DNA of 64,000 nt from Sphingomonas sp. (GTDB taxonomy: Bacteria; Pseudomonadota; Alphaproteobacteria; Sphingomonadales; Sphingomonadaceae), in NCBI GenBank assembly GCA_017849555.1, contig JAFIGU010000110.1, positions 38,165-102,164 of the forward strand. The letters are read 5' to 3'. Shown one piece after another: positions 15,454-24,329 of this stretch. Each line of letters opens with the position of its first letter. Positions within the stretch are counted from its first letter, which is position 1. The position numbers and the translations under genes were made by a program. The notes below the pieces were generated by a model. It did not search any database, was not told the origin of the DNA, and was given only the letters and a program-made list of their open reading frames with translations.

Positions 15454-17799
15454 TCAGAAGTGCTTGCCGATCCCGACGCCGATCGTGCGCGGCCGGTTCG
15501 CCGTGTAGAAAACATCCGGACCGGAGAAGTTCGAGTGCGCGTCGATAAAGTCGCGATAGGTCTTGAAGCGCGTGTTGAAGAGATTGTCGACGAAGACCCG
15601 CGCGTTCCAGCCGCCGCCCTCGATGCGTAGCGACACATTGGTCAGCCAATAGGAATCGAGCGGCAGATATTGCGGGTTGAGGCTGGCCTTGGCGAACTGG
15701 CCGCTGGTGCGATCGAGCACCGGCTTATACGGCCCGAAATCGGCATAAGCATTGCTGCTATAGGTCGACAGCCAGTTCGCGCCGATCTTGATCCCCTGCC
15801 CGATCTCCGTGGCATAATCCGCCATCAGCGACAGCGAGTGGCGCGGCACCAGCGGCATATGCTCGCCGTCGAAGCCGATATGATCGATGGTCTGCGTCAG
15901 CTTTGCGTCGGTGTAGCTATAGCCGATGTTGAGCGAGACGCCGCGCAGCCCGACGTCGCGCGCCTGCGCCTCGATCTCCAGCCCCTGCGACACCGCCTTG
16001 CCGGCATTGCCCAGATAACTGAAGCCGAGCGGGGTGCGGACGGTCGTCTGGATATCGGACCAGTTGATCCGGAACAGATCGGAACTGACATAGACCCGGT
16101 TGTTCAGCAGCGAGAACTTCCCGCCGATCTCGTAACTAACGATATTGTCCGAGCGAAACTGCCGCCCCGCCGGCGGAATACCGGTATTGGGCGTGGTGAG
16201 GTTGAAGCCGCCGGGCCGGAAACCCTGCGCGACGGTTGCGTAGATCAGCCCGGCCTTGCCGAACTTGTAGGAGGTGTTGAACCGCCAGACCGTGCCGGTC
16301 TCCTTATAATGGCCGTTGGATATGTCGCCGGGCAGCGGCGTGGAGCGCGCAAATCCGTTTGCGTCGCGCGCATCGATCCCCAGCCACTGATCGATCGAGT
16401 AGAAATTGCCGGTGCCGCGATCGTCGAACCAGCGGCCGCCGACCGACGCCTGCCACGCCGCTGTGAGATTGTATTTGAGCTCGCCGAAAAACGCGACCTG
16501 ACTGGTCAGCTTCTTGTCGCGATACGTATATTCCTTGTCGTCGGCCAGTCTTGCGCCGAGGATATTCTGTTCGAAAGCCGCCTGCCCCGGGAACGGGATC
16601 GGCACCGATTCCTGATAGTTTTCGACCGACTTGGTATTGTTATAATATCCGCCGACGATCCAGTTGAACGGCCCGTCCGATTTCGAAACCAGCCGCACCT
16701 CCTGCGTGAAGGCATGCGATCGCGCGTGGCGCGTCGCGAATACGGTGAATTCGGGGATATCCTCGGGGCTGAGGAAGCTTCCGTAGATCGAATCGCGAAT
16801 ATAGAAAGTGTTGTCGAAGCTGCCGTCCCAATGTTCGTTGCTATAGGAGGAGCTTGAAGTCAGCGACGCCCAGCCGAAATCGTAGCTGATCGTCATATTG
16901 GCGAGCTGTGCGGTATAATCGGCGTGGCCCGGATAGGTGAAATCGACCGTATCGGGCCGCTGGCTTTCGCGCACCGAATTGCCGTCTCCGTAATGCGCCG
17001 CCTGCCGATTGTAGGTCAGCGCGATTTCGAGATTCGGCGCCGGCTTGATCAGCACCGCGATCCGCGCGGAGGTCGTGCGGTCGCGATTGACGTCTTTTCT
17101 GCCGAGCCTGACATTGTCGATAAAGCCGGCATTGTCGAACTGACCGATATTGGCGCGAACCGCGATCCAGTCGTTGACCGGCACGTTGATCATCCCGGTG
17201 ACGTTGTAATTGGTCCCGCCGTGATCGGTGCCCGAAACCTCCCCGGTCACCCGCCCCTCGACCTGTTTCGTATCGGGCTTCTTCGAGATGTAGCGGATCG
17301 TCCCGCCGATCGCGCCCCCACCGAACAAGGTGCCCTGCGGCCCGCGCAGCACCTCGACCCGGTCGATGTCGACCAGCTTCAGATCGAGCGGTCCCGAATG
17401 ATAGGGCAGGTCCATCGGCACTTCGTCGACATAGACCGTCGTCGTCGGCGCAAGCCCCGCCTCGCTGCCGGTGCGCAGCCCGCGCAGCACCAATGTCGCG
17501 CCGCCGAGCGGGCCGCGGTCCGCGATCGACAGGCCGGGGATGGTGCGCGCGATATCCGCGATGTTGAGCGCGCCGGTCTTGGTCAGCGCATCGCCGGTGA
17601 TCGCCTGGATGTTGAACGGCACGTCGCGGACCGTTTCGTCACGCCGCGTCGCGGTAACGAGGATCTCGTCGTTGGTCGCCGCGCCCGGTTGCGCGGCGGA
17701 TTGCGCCGCGGCGGGCGCCGCAAGCCCCAGGCACGACGCGAACGAGCCGAGGCTCATCATTACGATTCGGATTTCGCTGCACCGGCGTCCCAACACCAT
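15454..17799 (-). CDS. TonB-dependent outer-membrane receptor
   Basis: 781 residues. The start chosen is ATG 17799 behind GGAGGGG; a signal peptide ends near APAAAQ. The plug domain follows (EILVTATRRDETVRDVPFNI, LVLRGLRTGS, VEVLRGPQGTLFGGGAIGG), then a 22-strand barrel ending in the aromatic terminus GKHF. It imports an unknown ligand with TonB energy. It is divergent from the RpiR regulator across a perfect operator, and the D-amino-acid enzymes lie beyond it. That makes an acyl-D-amino acid or muropeptide-like ligand plausible (inference). No iron-siderophore feature is evident. Confidence 0.92.
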   Translation of the reverse strand: MVLGRRCSEIRIVMMSLGSFASCLGLAAPAAAQSAAQPGAATNDEILVTATRRDETVRDVPFNIQAITGDALTKTGALNIADIARTIPGLSIADRGPLGGATLVLRGLRTGSEAGLAPTTTVYVDEVPMDLPYHSGPLDLKLVDIDRVEVLRGPQGTLFGGGAIGGTIRYISKKPDTKQVEGRVTGEVSGTDHGGTNYNVTGMINVPVNDWIAVRANIGQFDNAGFIDNVRLGRKDVNRDRTTSARIAVLIKPAPNLEIALTYNRQAAHYGDGNSVRESQRPDTVDFTYPGHADYTAQLANMTISYDFGWASLTSSSSYSNEHWDGSFDNTFYIRDSIYGSFLSPEDIPEFTVFATRHARSHAFTQEVRLVSKSDGPFNWIVGGYYNNTKSVENYQESVPIPFPGQAAFEQNILGARLADDKEYTYRDKKLTSQVAFFGELKYNLTAAWQASVGGRWFDDRGTGNFYSIDQWLGIDARDANGFARSTPLPGDISNGHYKETGTVWRFNTSYKFGKAGLIYATVAQGFRPGGFNLTTPNTGIPPAGRQFRSDNIVSYEIGGKFSLLNNRVYVSSDLFRINWSDIQTTVRTPLGFSYLGNAGKAVSQGLEIEAQARDVGLRGVSLNIGYSYTDAKLTQTIDHIGFDGEHMPLVPRHSLSLMADYATEIGQGIKIGANWLSTYSSNAYADFGPYKPVLDRTSGQFAKASLNPQYLPLDSYWLTNVSLRIEGGGWNARVFVDNLFNTRFKTYRDFIDAHSNFSGPDVFYTANRPRTIGVGIGKHF

Positions 17800-17832
17800 T
17801 CCCCTCCTGTAGTGCTGCGCCGATCTCGCACG

Positions 17833-17864
17833 AAAAGTGTCGTAATCGGCCATACGACACTTTT
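17833..17864. promoter_or_regulatory. 12+12 bp operator for the RpiR regulator
   Basis: AAAAGTGTCGTA (17833-17844) and TACGACACTTTT (17853-17864) are perfect inverted arms with an 8-bp spacer. The right arm overlaps the -10 of the receptor promoter, a layout expected for repression by the RpiR protein encoded 106 bp away. Confidence 0.7.
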
Positions 17865-17888
17865 ATGTCATTGGCGGGAGGGTGTCAA
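17860..17888 (-). promoter_or_regulatory. Sigma-70-like promoter of the TonB receptor
   Basis: On the minus strand TTGACA (17883-17888) and TAAAAG (17860-17865) are separated by 17 bp. It reads toward the receptor gene and is overlapped by the dyad operator. Confidence 0.5.
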
Positions 17889-17969
17889 TTATGTATCATC
17901 CGGCCCCGCAGGACAGAAAATGGTCGACCGCCGTTAGCTTTGTGCGCATTTCCGGGCTAGGAAGACGCG

Positions 17970-18896
17970 ATGGCAAAGACGGCTGGAGGCTCCATGCAAT
18001 CGCAGAAGGATGGCGCGCACGATCTGCTGCAGCGGCTGGAGGACGATCTCGACGCGTTCAGCCCGGCGGAGCGGATCATCGCCAATTTCATCCTGACCAA
18101 TCGCGGCGGGATCGCGTTCGAGACCGCCAATTCGATCGCCGAGAAGCTTCAGGTCAGCCCGGTCACGGTCGGCCGCTTTTCGCGCAAGATGGGCTATCGC
18201 CACTTCAAGGACCTCAAGGCCGGGCTGCGCACCGCAATGTCCGGGGTGCCGTGGCTGGTCGGCGACCAGATGACCGCCTTCGTCGGCGCGGGGGGCGGCA
18301 GCGATCGCCGCGGGGGCAGCCTGGAGCTTGAGTTGGCCGGGATCATCGAGGTTTATGCGCTGGCGGAAACCCCCGGCTGGAAAGAGATCGTCGCCTTGCT
18401 GGCGCACAGCCACCGGGTTCATGTCACCGGTTTCCAGACCGAGCGCGGGGTCGCGATGACGCTCGCGCATCTGCTGCAATATGCGCGCGAGGGCGTGACG
18501 CTGCCCGACGCCACCGCGGGTAATTTCCACGAGGTGCTGGCGGACGACGACCCTGCGGGGCAATGCCTCGTGCTGGTCGACATGCGCCGCTATTCGCAGC
18601 AATGCCACGATCTCGCCGCGGCGGCGCGGCGGCGCGATATCCCGGTGGTGATGATCACTGACAAATTCTGCGACTGGATCCGCAAATATACCGATCATGT
18701 CATCGCGGTGCCGACCGAGGTGGAATTGTTCTGGAGCTCGCAGGTCGCGCTGAGCTGCGCGGTCAATCTGCTGGTCAATGACGTGATCGGCGTGCTCGGC
18801 GGCAAGGTGGAGAAACGGCTCGAGCGGCTGTCCGATCTGTATCAGGCGCATAGCGGGCATGTCGGCAGCCCGCGTCGCAAACGGACCGAGGGGTAG
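17970..18896 (+). CDS. RpiR/MurR-family transcriptional regulator
   Basis: 308 residues. N-terminal HTH (FSPAERIIANFILTNRGGIA, SIAEKLQVSPVTVGRFSRKM) followed by a SIS effector domain from about residue 125 that would bind a phosphosugar or a related ligand. An alternative start is ATG 17994. Divergent from the TonB receptor and upstream of dgcN-dgcA. RpiR proteins such as MurR sense cell-wall sugar phosphates, which fits the wall-salvage theme. Probable repressor of the receptor and perhaps of the enzyme genes (inference). Confidence 0.9.
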   Translation: MAKTAGGSMQSQKDGAHDLLQRLEDDLDAFSPAERIIANFILTNRGGIAFETANSIAEKLQVSPVTVGRFSRKMGYRHFKDLKAGLRTAMSGVPWLVGDQMTAFVGAGGGSDRRGGSLELELAGIIEVYALAETPGWKEIVALLAHSHRVHVTGFQTERGVAMTLAHLLQYAREGVTLPDATAGNFHEVLADDDPAGQCLVLVDMRRYSQQCHDLAAAARRRDIPVVMITDKFCDWIRKYTDHVIAVPTEVELFWSSQVALSCAVNLLVNDVIGVLGGKVEKRLERLSDLYQAHSGHVGSPRRKRTEG

Positions 18897-18960
18897 CGCT
18901 CCGCTTCGGCCGGTCGACGTTCCTCGGAGATCGGCTTTCCGGGAATATTGCATCCTGTCG

Positions 18961-19022
18961 CCCCGGCGTAGGCCGGGGTCCAGTTACGGCCGGCCCGATG
19001 CTGGACCCCGGCCTGCGCCGGG
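18961..19022. repeat. Intergenic inverted repeat
   Basis: CCCCGGCGTAGGCCGGGGTC (with CAG following) is repeated inverted after a 17-bp loop with one mismatch inside the arm. Similar mobile intergenic hairpins are common in Sphingomonas genomes. It sits between the RpiR gene and dgcN and could end the RpiR transcript. Confidence 0.6.
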
Positions 19023-19080
19023 TGGATCAGACTGTCCGGCCATCCTCCCACATACGGCAGATTTCGTATTGTTATTTTTA

Positions 19081-19116
19081 TGTCTATTGACACGTTAGGT
19101 TATATTTATACCATAT
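19081..19116 (+). promoter_or_regulatory. Candidate dgcN promoter with small dyad
   Basis: TTGACA at 19087-19092 is followed by AT-rich DNA with TATATTTATACCATATT. TGTC-TATT-GACA (19081-19092) forms a short dyad over the -35 and shares TGTC/GACA with the RpiR operator at 17833, although the long arms are absent. Joint regulation by RpiR is possible but weakly supported. Confidence 0.35.
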
Positions 19117-19176
19117 TGCGATCGGTAGCGACTCCGCGAGGGCGCGCGCCGCTTTTCGGGAGGATGGTTGGGGCGG

Positions 19177-20187
19177 ATGAAGGTTCCGGGCAAATATCTG
19201 CTGTTCCTGGGTGACGTTGCCGACAGGCTGAGCGCCAAGACGGCCTGTGGCTTGCTCGATTGGGCGCGCGACGAATGCGTCGGGCAATCGCGCCTCACGG
19301 GGTGCGGCGTCGATCTGGGCCTGCCCGACCTCGATTTCGCCGCTGCCAGGCAGGCCGGCGCGCAGACGCTGGTGATCGGCGTCGCGCCGTTCGGCGGGAC
19401 GATCGCCCCGCATTGGATCGAACCGATCGTCGCCGCGCTGACCGCCGGGCTCAATGTCGCGAGCGGAATGCATATCCGCCTGCGCAGCATTCCCGCAATC
19501 GCCGCCGCGGCCGATGCCGCGAGGGTCGGGCTGTTCGACATCCGCGTGCCGGCGGCGACCTATCCGATCGCGTCGGGGCGCAAGCGCGCCGGGCGGCGCA
19601 TGCTGATGGTCGGTACTGATTGCGCGGTCGGCAAGAAATATACCGCGCTGACGATCGCGCGCGACATGGCGGCGCGCGGGATGAAGGCCAGCTTCCGCGC
19701 AACCGGGCAGACCGGCATCCTGATCGCCGGGGAAGGCGTGCCGATCGACGCGGTGGTCGCCGATTTCGTCGCCGGCGCGGCCGAAACGCTGTCGCCTGAC
19801 AATCATGCCGATCACTGGGATGTGATCGAAGGGCAGGGATCCTTGTTCCACCCCGCTTACGCCGGTGTCGCGCTCGGGCTGCTCCACGGATCGCAGCCCG
19901 ATGCGATCGTGCTGTGCCACGCGGCCGGGCGGACGCATATCGACGGCTATCCCGATTTTGCGATCCCCGCGCTTGCCGAGTGCATCGATCTCAACCTGCG
20001 CCTGGCGCGGCTGACCAACCCAGCGGCGCGCTGCGCCGGTGTCGCGATCAACACCTCGGCGCTTCCCGCCGCCGCACGCGCTGATCACCTCCGCGCGGTT
20101 TCGGCGCAGCTCGGAATGCCGTGCTTCGATCCGCTCGCCACCGGATCGGGGGCGATGCTCGACCACCTCACCGCGGCCGTGGGATAA
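19177..20187 (+). CDS. dgcN: D-glutamate N-acetyltransferase DgcN (DUF1611)
   Basis: 336 residues. The DUF1611 N-terminal part begins MKVPGKYLLFLGDV, followed near residue 145 by a P-loop (MLMVGTDCAVGKKYTAL) and a C-terminal region with HAAGRTHIDGYP. DgcN proteins acetylate D-glutamate from acetyl-CoA, and DgcA then racemises the product. The start is ATG 19177, or TTG 19168 behind GGGAGG. dgcA follows 5 bases after the stop, the same pair order as in characterised D-Glu catabolic loci. An older annotation of the family is a P-loop NTPase of unknown function. Confidence 0.8.
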   Translation: MKVPGKYLLFLGDVADRLSAKTACGLLDWARDECVGQSRLTGCGVDLGLPDLDFAAARQAGAQTLVIGVAPFGGTIAPHWIEPIVAALTAGLNVASGMHIRLRSIPAIAAAADAARVGLFDIRVPAATYPIASGRKRAGRRMLMVGTDCAVGKKYTALTIARDMAARGMKASFRATGQTGILIAGEGVPIDAVVADFVAGAAETLSPDNHADHWDVIEGQGSLFHPAYAGVALGLLHGSQPDAIVLCHAAGRTHIDGYPDFAIPALAECIDLNLRLARLTNPAARCAGVAINTSALPAAARADHLRAVSAQLGMPCFDPLATGSGAMLDHLTAAVG

Positions 20188-20192
20188 TCGCG

Positions 20193-21182
20193 ATGCAGAT
20201 CGACGCACAGATTGAAACTTGGCCGCTCGCCCGGCCGTTCCGCATCACCGGGCGGACCTATCACGCGATCGACATCGTCGTGGTGACGGTTCGCGACGGC
20301 GATCATGTCGGGCGCGGCGAGGCGGCGGGGGTCGATTATCTCGGCGAAACCCCGGCGGCGATGCTGGCCACGATCGAGGCGACGCGCGACGCCTTCCCCA
20401 CCGGGCTGACCCGCGCACAGCTGCACACGCACTTGCCCGCCGGCGGCGCCCGCAACGCGCTCGATTGCGCTTTATGGGATCTCGAAGCCGCGCGATCCGC
20501 CACGCCGGCGTGGCGCAATGCCGGGATCGCCGCGCTCAAGCCATGCGTCACGGTCTGGACGATCGGGGCCGACGCCCCCGATCTGGTCGAGCGACAGGCC
20601 GCCGACTTTGCCGAGGCGCGCGCGATCAAGCTCAAGCTGACCGGTGACCGCGAGGATGCGGCGCGGGTGCGCGCGGTCCGCGCCGCGCGGCCCGACGTGT
20701 GGCTCGGCGTCGACGGCAATCGCGGGTTCACCCTCCCGGCGCTCGAACGGCTGATGCCGGCGCTGGTCGATGCGCGGGTCGCGCTGGTCGAGCAACCGCT
20801 CCCGACCGACAGCGACGCCCTGCTCAATGATTTCGCCGCGCCAATCCCGATCGCCGCCGACGAAAGCGTGCAGGATCTGGCGTCGCTCGAACGACTGGCG
20901 CCCGGTTTTTCGATGATCAACATCAAGCTCGACAAATGCGGCGGGCTGACCGAGGCGCTGGCGATGGTCGAGCTGGCGCGCGCGCGCGGGCTGGGGGTGA
21001 TGGTCGGCAACATGCTCGGCACCTCGCTCGCGATGGCGCCCGCGTTCATCATCGGCCAGTTCTGCGATGTGGTCGATCTCGACGGCCCGATCCTCCTCCA
21101 GCGCGATCGCCCGCCGGGAGCGATCTATCGCGACGGCACGATCTGGTGCCCCGATACGGTGTGGGGCGGCGGCGCCTCCTGA
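20193..21182 (+). CDS. dgcA: N-acetyl-D-glutamate racemase DgcA (enolase superfamily)
   Basis: 329 residues, mandelate-racemase/muconate-cycloisomerase fold. The catalytic KxK is in IKLKL (about residue 149), metal ligands are Asp in GVDGNRG, Glu in VEQPLP and Asp in AADESVQ, and the second-side lysine is in INIKLDKCGG. By homology alone it would be called a dipeptide (L-Ala-D/L-Glu) epimerase. Pairing with dgcN supports N-acetyl-D-glutamate to N-acetyl-L-glutamate. It lies in the dgcN transcript with almost no gap. Both candidate substrates come from peptidoglycan-type D-Glu. Confidence 0.82.
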   Translation: MQIDAQIETWPLARPFRITGRTYHAIDIVVVTVRDGDHVGRGEAAGVDYLGETPAAMLATIEATRDAFPTGLTRAQLHTHLPAGGARNALDCALWDLEAARSATPAWRNAGIAALKPCVTVWTIGADAPDLVERQAADFAEARAIKLKLTGDREDAARVRAVRAARPDVWLGVDGNRGFTLPALERLMPALVDARVALVEQPLPTDSDALLNDFAAPIPIAADESVQDLASLERLAPGFSMINIKLDKCGGLTEALAMVELARARGLGVMVGNMLGTSLAMAPAFIIGQFCDVVDLDGPILLQRDRPPGAIYRDGTIWCPDTVWGGGAS

Positions 21183-21226
21183 CGTGCAAGCAACGACAAA
21201 TACTCGGGGAAAAAGGGGACAAGAGG

Positions 21227-22621
21227 ATGCGAGCTTTTGCTTATGTGACAAGCGCGCTGGCCGCGCTGACCGTGGCGATGCCGGCGATGGCGGCGCCCGA
21301 TCCGGCGACATTCAAGGCCGAGGTCGATGCGTTCATGGCCAAGGAACTTCAGGCGCAGAAGGTGCCGGGCGCCGCGGTGGCGGTGCTGCGCGACGGCGCG
21401 ATCGTCATCGCCAAGGGCTATGGCCTCGCCAATGTCGAGCATGACGTGCCGGTGACGCCCGACACGATCTTCCAATCGGGCTCGCTCGGCAAGATGTTCA
21501 CCGCGACGGCGGTGATGCTCGCGGTGCAACAGGGGAAGATCGGGCTCGACGATCCGGTGAGCAAATATCTCCCCGGCACCCCGCCGGGGTGGAGCCCGAT
21601 CACCGTCCGCCAATTGCTCACCCACACCTCGGGGATTCCCAATTACGGCCAGGATTTCGATTATCGCCGCGACTATAGCGAGGACGAACTGCTCAAGATC
21701 GCTTACGCCTTGCCGCTCAGCTTCAAGCCGGGCGCGCGCTGGTCGTACAGCAACACCGCTTATGAAGTGCTCGGCATCCTCGTCCACAAGGCCACCGGGC
21801 GGACGTATGTCGATATCCTCGACAAGGACGTCTTCGCCCCGCTGGGCATGAAGACCGCGCGCGGCATCAGCGACGCCGATATCGTGCCGCATCGCGCGGC
21901 GGGCTATCATCTGGTCGAGGGCGCGCTCAAGAACCAGGACTGGGTGTCGCCGACGATGAACTCGACCGCCGACGGCTCGCTCTATTTCTCGCTCAACGAC
22001 ATGATCGCCTGGGCGCGCGGGGTCGAGCAGCAGAAACTGCTCGGCGCCGACGGCTGGCGGCAGGTCTATACCCCGGTGCGGCTCAACAGCGGCAAGACCT
22101 ATCATTACGGCTTCGGCTGGCAGGTGCAGCAGGCCGCGGGCAAGCCGCATTATTCGCACGGCGGGGCGTGGCAGGGCTTTAAGACCTATTATTCGCGCTA
22201 TCTCGGCGACGGGCTGTCGATCGTCGTGCTGAGCAATTCGGCCGAGACCAAGGTCGACGAACTGGCGGACGGGATCGCCGGGTTGTGGGATCCCGCGCTC
22301 ACCGCTCCGCCGACGCGCCCCGCGCCCGCCCCGGCGATCGCGAAGCGCGTCACCGCGCTAATCGAAAAGGTCCGCGCAGAGAAACTGACCGACGCCGATC
22401 TGCCGCTGGAGGCGCCGGGCTTCGCCGCGATCGCCAATCAATATTTCTCGAAGATGCTGCGCGACGCCGGGCCGCTGACGCGGCTCGACCTGATCGAGAA
22501 GAGCGAGGAAGGCGACGACACGAATTACGTCTTCAACGCCAGCTTCGGCCAGCAGCAGCATCGCGTCGCCTATAAGGTCGCGCCCGGCGATCAGGTGGCG
22601 TCCTTCTACGTCGCGCCGTGA
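21227..22621 (+). CDS. Periplasmic serine hydrolase, class C beta-lactamase fold
   Basis: 464 residues. Signal peptide MRAFAYVTSALAALTVAMPA ending near AMAA; SxxK in SGSLGKMF, the YxN motif in YSNTAYE, and HGG in SHGGAWQG in place of the KTG box. The family includes D-aminopeptidases, DD-carboxypeptidases and esterases. Ribosome site AAGAGG directly before the ATG. Located between dgcA and a D-aminoacylase, so it may cut D-amino-acid-containing peptides in the periplasm (inference). The C-terminal 130 residues form an extra domain of unknown role. Its stop overlaps the region just before the next gene. Confidence 0.85.
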   Translation: MRAFAYVTSALAALTVAMPAMAAPDPATFKAEVDAFMAKELQAQKVPGAAVAVLRDGAIVIAKGYGLANVEHDVPVTPDTIFQSGSLGKMFTATAVMLAVQQGKIGLDDPVSKYLPGTPPGWSPITVRQLLTHTSGIPNYGQDFDYRRDYSEDELLKIAYALPLSFKPGARWSYSNTAYEVLGILVHKATGRTYVDILDKDVFAPLGMKTARGISDADIVPHRAAGYHLVEGALKNQDWVSPTMNSTADGSLYFSLNDMIAWARGVEQQKLLGADGWRQVYTPVRLNSGKTYHYGFGWQVQQAAGKPHYSHGGAWQGFKTYYSRYLGDGLSIVVLSNSAETKVDELADGIAGLWDPALTAPPTRPAPAPAIAKRVTALIEKVRAEKLTDADLPLEAPGFAAIANQYFSKMLRDAGPLTRLDLIEKSEEGDDTNYVFNASFGQQQHRVAYKVAPGDQVASFYVAP

Positions 22622-22641
22622 TCCGCGAAAGGGAAAAGGCC

Positions 22642-24177
22642 ATGAAACGACTGATTTCCAGCCTGTGCGCGGGCGTGTGCGCGCTGACCGTCGGCACCGC
22701 CGGGGTGGCGCAGACGGCGCCGGCGCGATCGACCCTGATCGTCAACGCGCGGGTGATCGACGGCACCGGCGCACCGGCGCGAACCGGTGCGGTGCGGATC
22801 GAGCGCGGCCGGATCGCCGCGATCGGCAAGCTCGCGCGCCGCGCGGGCGAAGAGGTCGTCGACGCGCACGGTGAGGTGCTCGCGCCGGGGTTCATCGATA
22901 CGCACAGCCACCACGATCACGGGCTGTTCGACACGCCCGATGCGCTGCCCGTCACCACCCAGGGGGTGACGACGATCATCGTCGGGCAGGACGGCGGATC
23001 GGCGCTCCCGGTGGCCGATCTGTTCGCCCGGATGGAGAAAACCCCCGTCGCGGTGAACGTCGCCAGCTATATCGGCCACAATACGATCCGCGAGACGGTG
23101 ATGGGCGAGGATTACAAGCGCCACGCCACACCGGCCGAAATCGAGCGCATGGCCGCGCTGATCGACAGCGGGATGAAGGACGGCGCCCTGGGGTTGTCGA
23201 CCGGGCTCGAATATGATCCCGGCATCTATTCCGACAAGGCCGAAGTACTGACGCTGGCGAAGGAAGCCGCGCGTTTCGGCGGGCGCTACATCAGCCACGT
23301 CCGCAGCGAGGACCAATATCTGTGGGCAGCGCTCGACGAGATCGTCGAGATCGGCCGCGCCACCGGGATGCCGGTGCAGGTATCGCATATGAAGCTGGCG
23401 ATGACCGACTGGTGGGGCGAGGCGAACCGCTATCTCGCGGTGCTCGACCGCGCCCACGCACAGGGCGTCGACATTTCCGGCGACGACTATCCCTACGAAT
23501 ATTGGCAATCGACCCTGGCGGTGATGTTCCCCAAGCGCGATTTCGACAATCGCGCGAGCGCCGAATTCGCGCTCAAGCACCTCGCCCCGCCCGAAGGATT
23601 ACTGATCTCGCACTTCTCGCCCGAGCCGGCGCTGGTCGGCAAGACGATCGCGCAGATCGCGGCGCTGCGGCGCACCGATCCGGCCGAGACGCTGATGCGG
23701 CTGATCGCCGAATCGCGCGGGCCGACCGCGGAGGAATCGGTGATCGGCACCAGCATGCGCGCGGACGACGTCGCGACGCTGATCGCCTGGCCGCGCTCGA
23801 ACATCAGCAGCGACGGCGAACTCGCCGGGCGCCACCCGCGCGGGCGCGGCAGCTTCCCGCGCGTGCTGCGCGTCTATGTCCGCGAGCAGCATGTGCTGAC
23901 GCTCGAACAGGCGGTCCACAAGATGAGCGGCGAGGCGGCGGCGCATATGGGGATCGGCGATCGCGGGGTGATCCGCCCCGGCGCGCGCGCCGATCTGATC
24001 CTGTTCGATCCGGCACGGATCACCGACCGCGCGACCAGCGAGGATCCATCCGCTTTGTCGGTCGGCGTCTCGCGGGTGTGGGTCAATGGCGGGCTGGTGA
24101 TGAAGGACGGCAAGGCCACCGGCGTCCGGACCGGCGAGCCGGTGCGCCGCCAGCAATCGGGCGCGCCGCGGACATAG
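22642..24177 (+). CDS. Exported N-acyl-D-amino-acid deacylase
   Basis: 511 residues. Signal peptide to about residue 25 (GTAGVAQ). Amidohydrolase family 3: metal motif PGFIDTHSHHDHG, ISHVRSED and PVQVSHMK carrying the metal histidines of D-aminoacylase, and a C-terminal beta-sandwich closing region (GVIRPGARADLILFDP). It hydrolyses N-acyl-D-amino acids to D-amino acid and a carboxylic acid. ATG 22642 was picked for its GGGAAAAGG site and the signal peptide. It starts 20 bases after the serine hydrolase stop, so it is probably co-transcribed. D-Glu produced here would feed DgcN/DgcA. Confidence 0.88.
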   Translation: MKRLISSLCAGVCALTVGTAGVAQTAPARSTLIVNARVIDGTGAPARTGAVRIERGRIAAIGKLARRAGEEVVDAHGEVLAPGFIDTHSHHDHGLFDTPDALPVTTQGVTTIIVGQDGGSALPVADLFARMEKTPVAVNVASYIGHNTIRETVMGEDYKRHATPAEIERMAALIDSGMKDGALGLSTGLEYDPGIYSDKAEVLTLAKEAARFGGRYISHVRSEDQYLWAALDEIVEIGRATGMPVQVSHMKLAMTDWWGEANRYLAVLDRAHAQGVDISGDDYPYEYWQSTLAVMFPKRDFDNRASAEFALKHLAPPEGLLISHFSPEPALVGKTIAQIAALRRTDPAETLMRLIAESRGPTAEESVIGTSMRADDVATLIAWPRSNISSDGELAGRHPRGRGSFPRVLRVYVREQHVLTLEQAVHKMSGEAAAHMGIGDRGVIRPGARADLILFDPARITDRATSEDPSALSVGVSRVWVNGGLVMKDGKATGVRTGEPVRRQQSGAPRT

Positions 24178-24329
24178 CATCGATGCACCGCATCCGGCGA
24201 CGGCGCGGGGCGCGTGACAGGCTCGGGTTGTGCGCACCCAAGCAAAACTACGCGGCGCGCGCGCCGATGCCGAGTTGCGCGAACGCCAGCCGGCAACCAT
24301 CTCTCGCGTTCTCAAGCAGGAGAGCGCAG

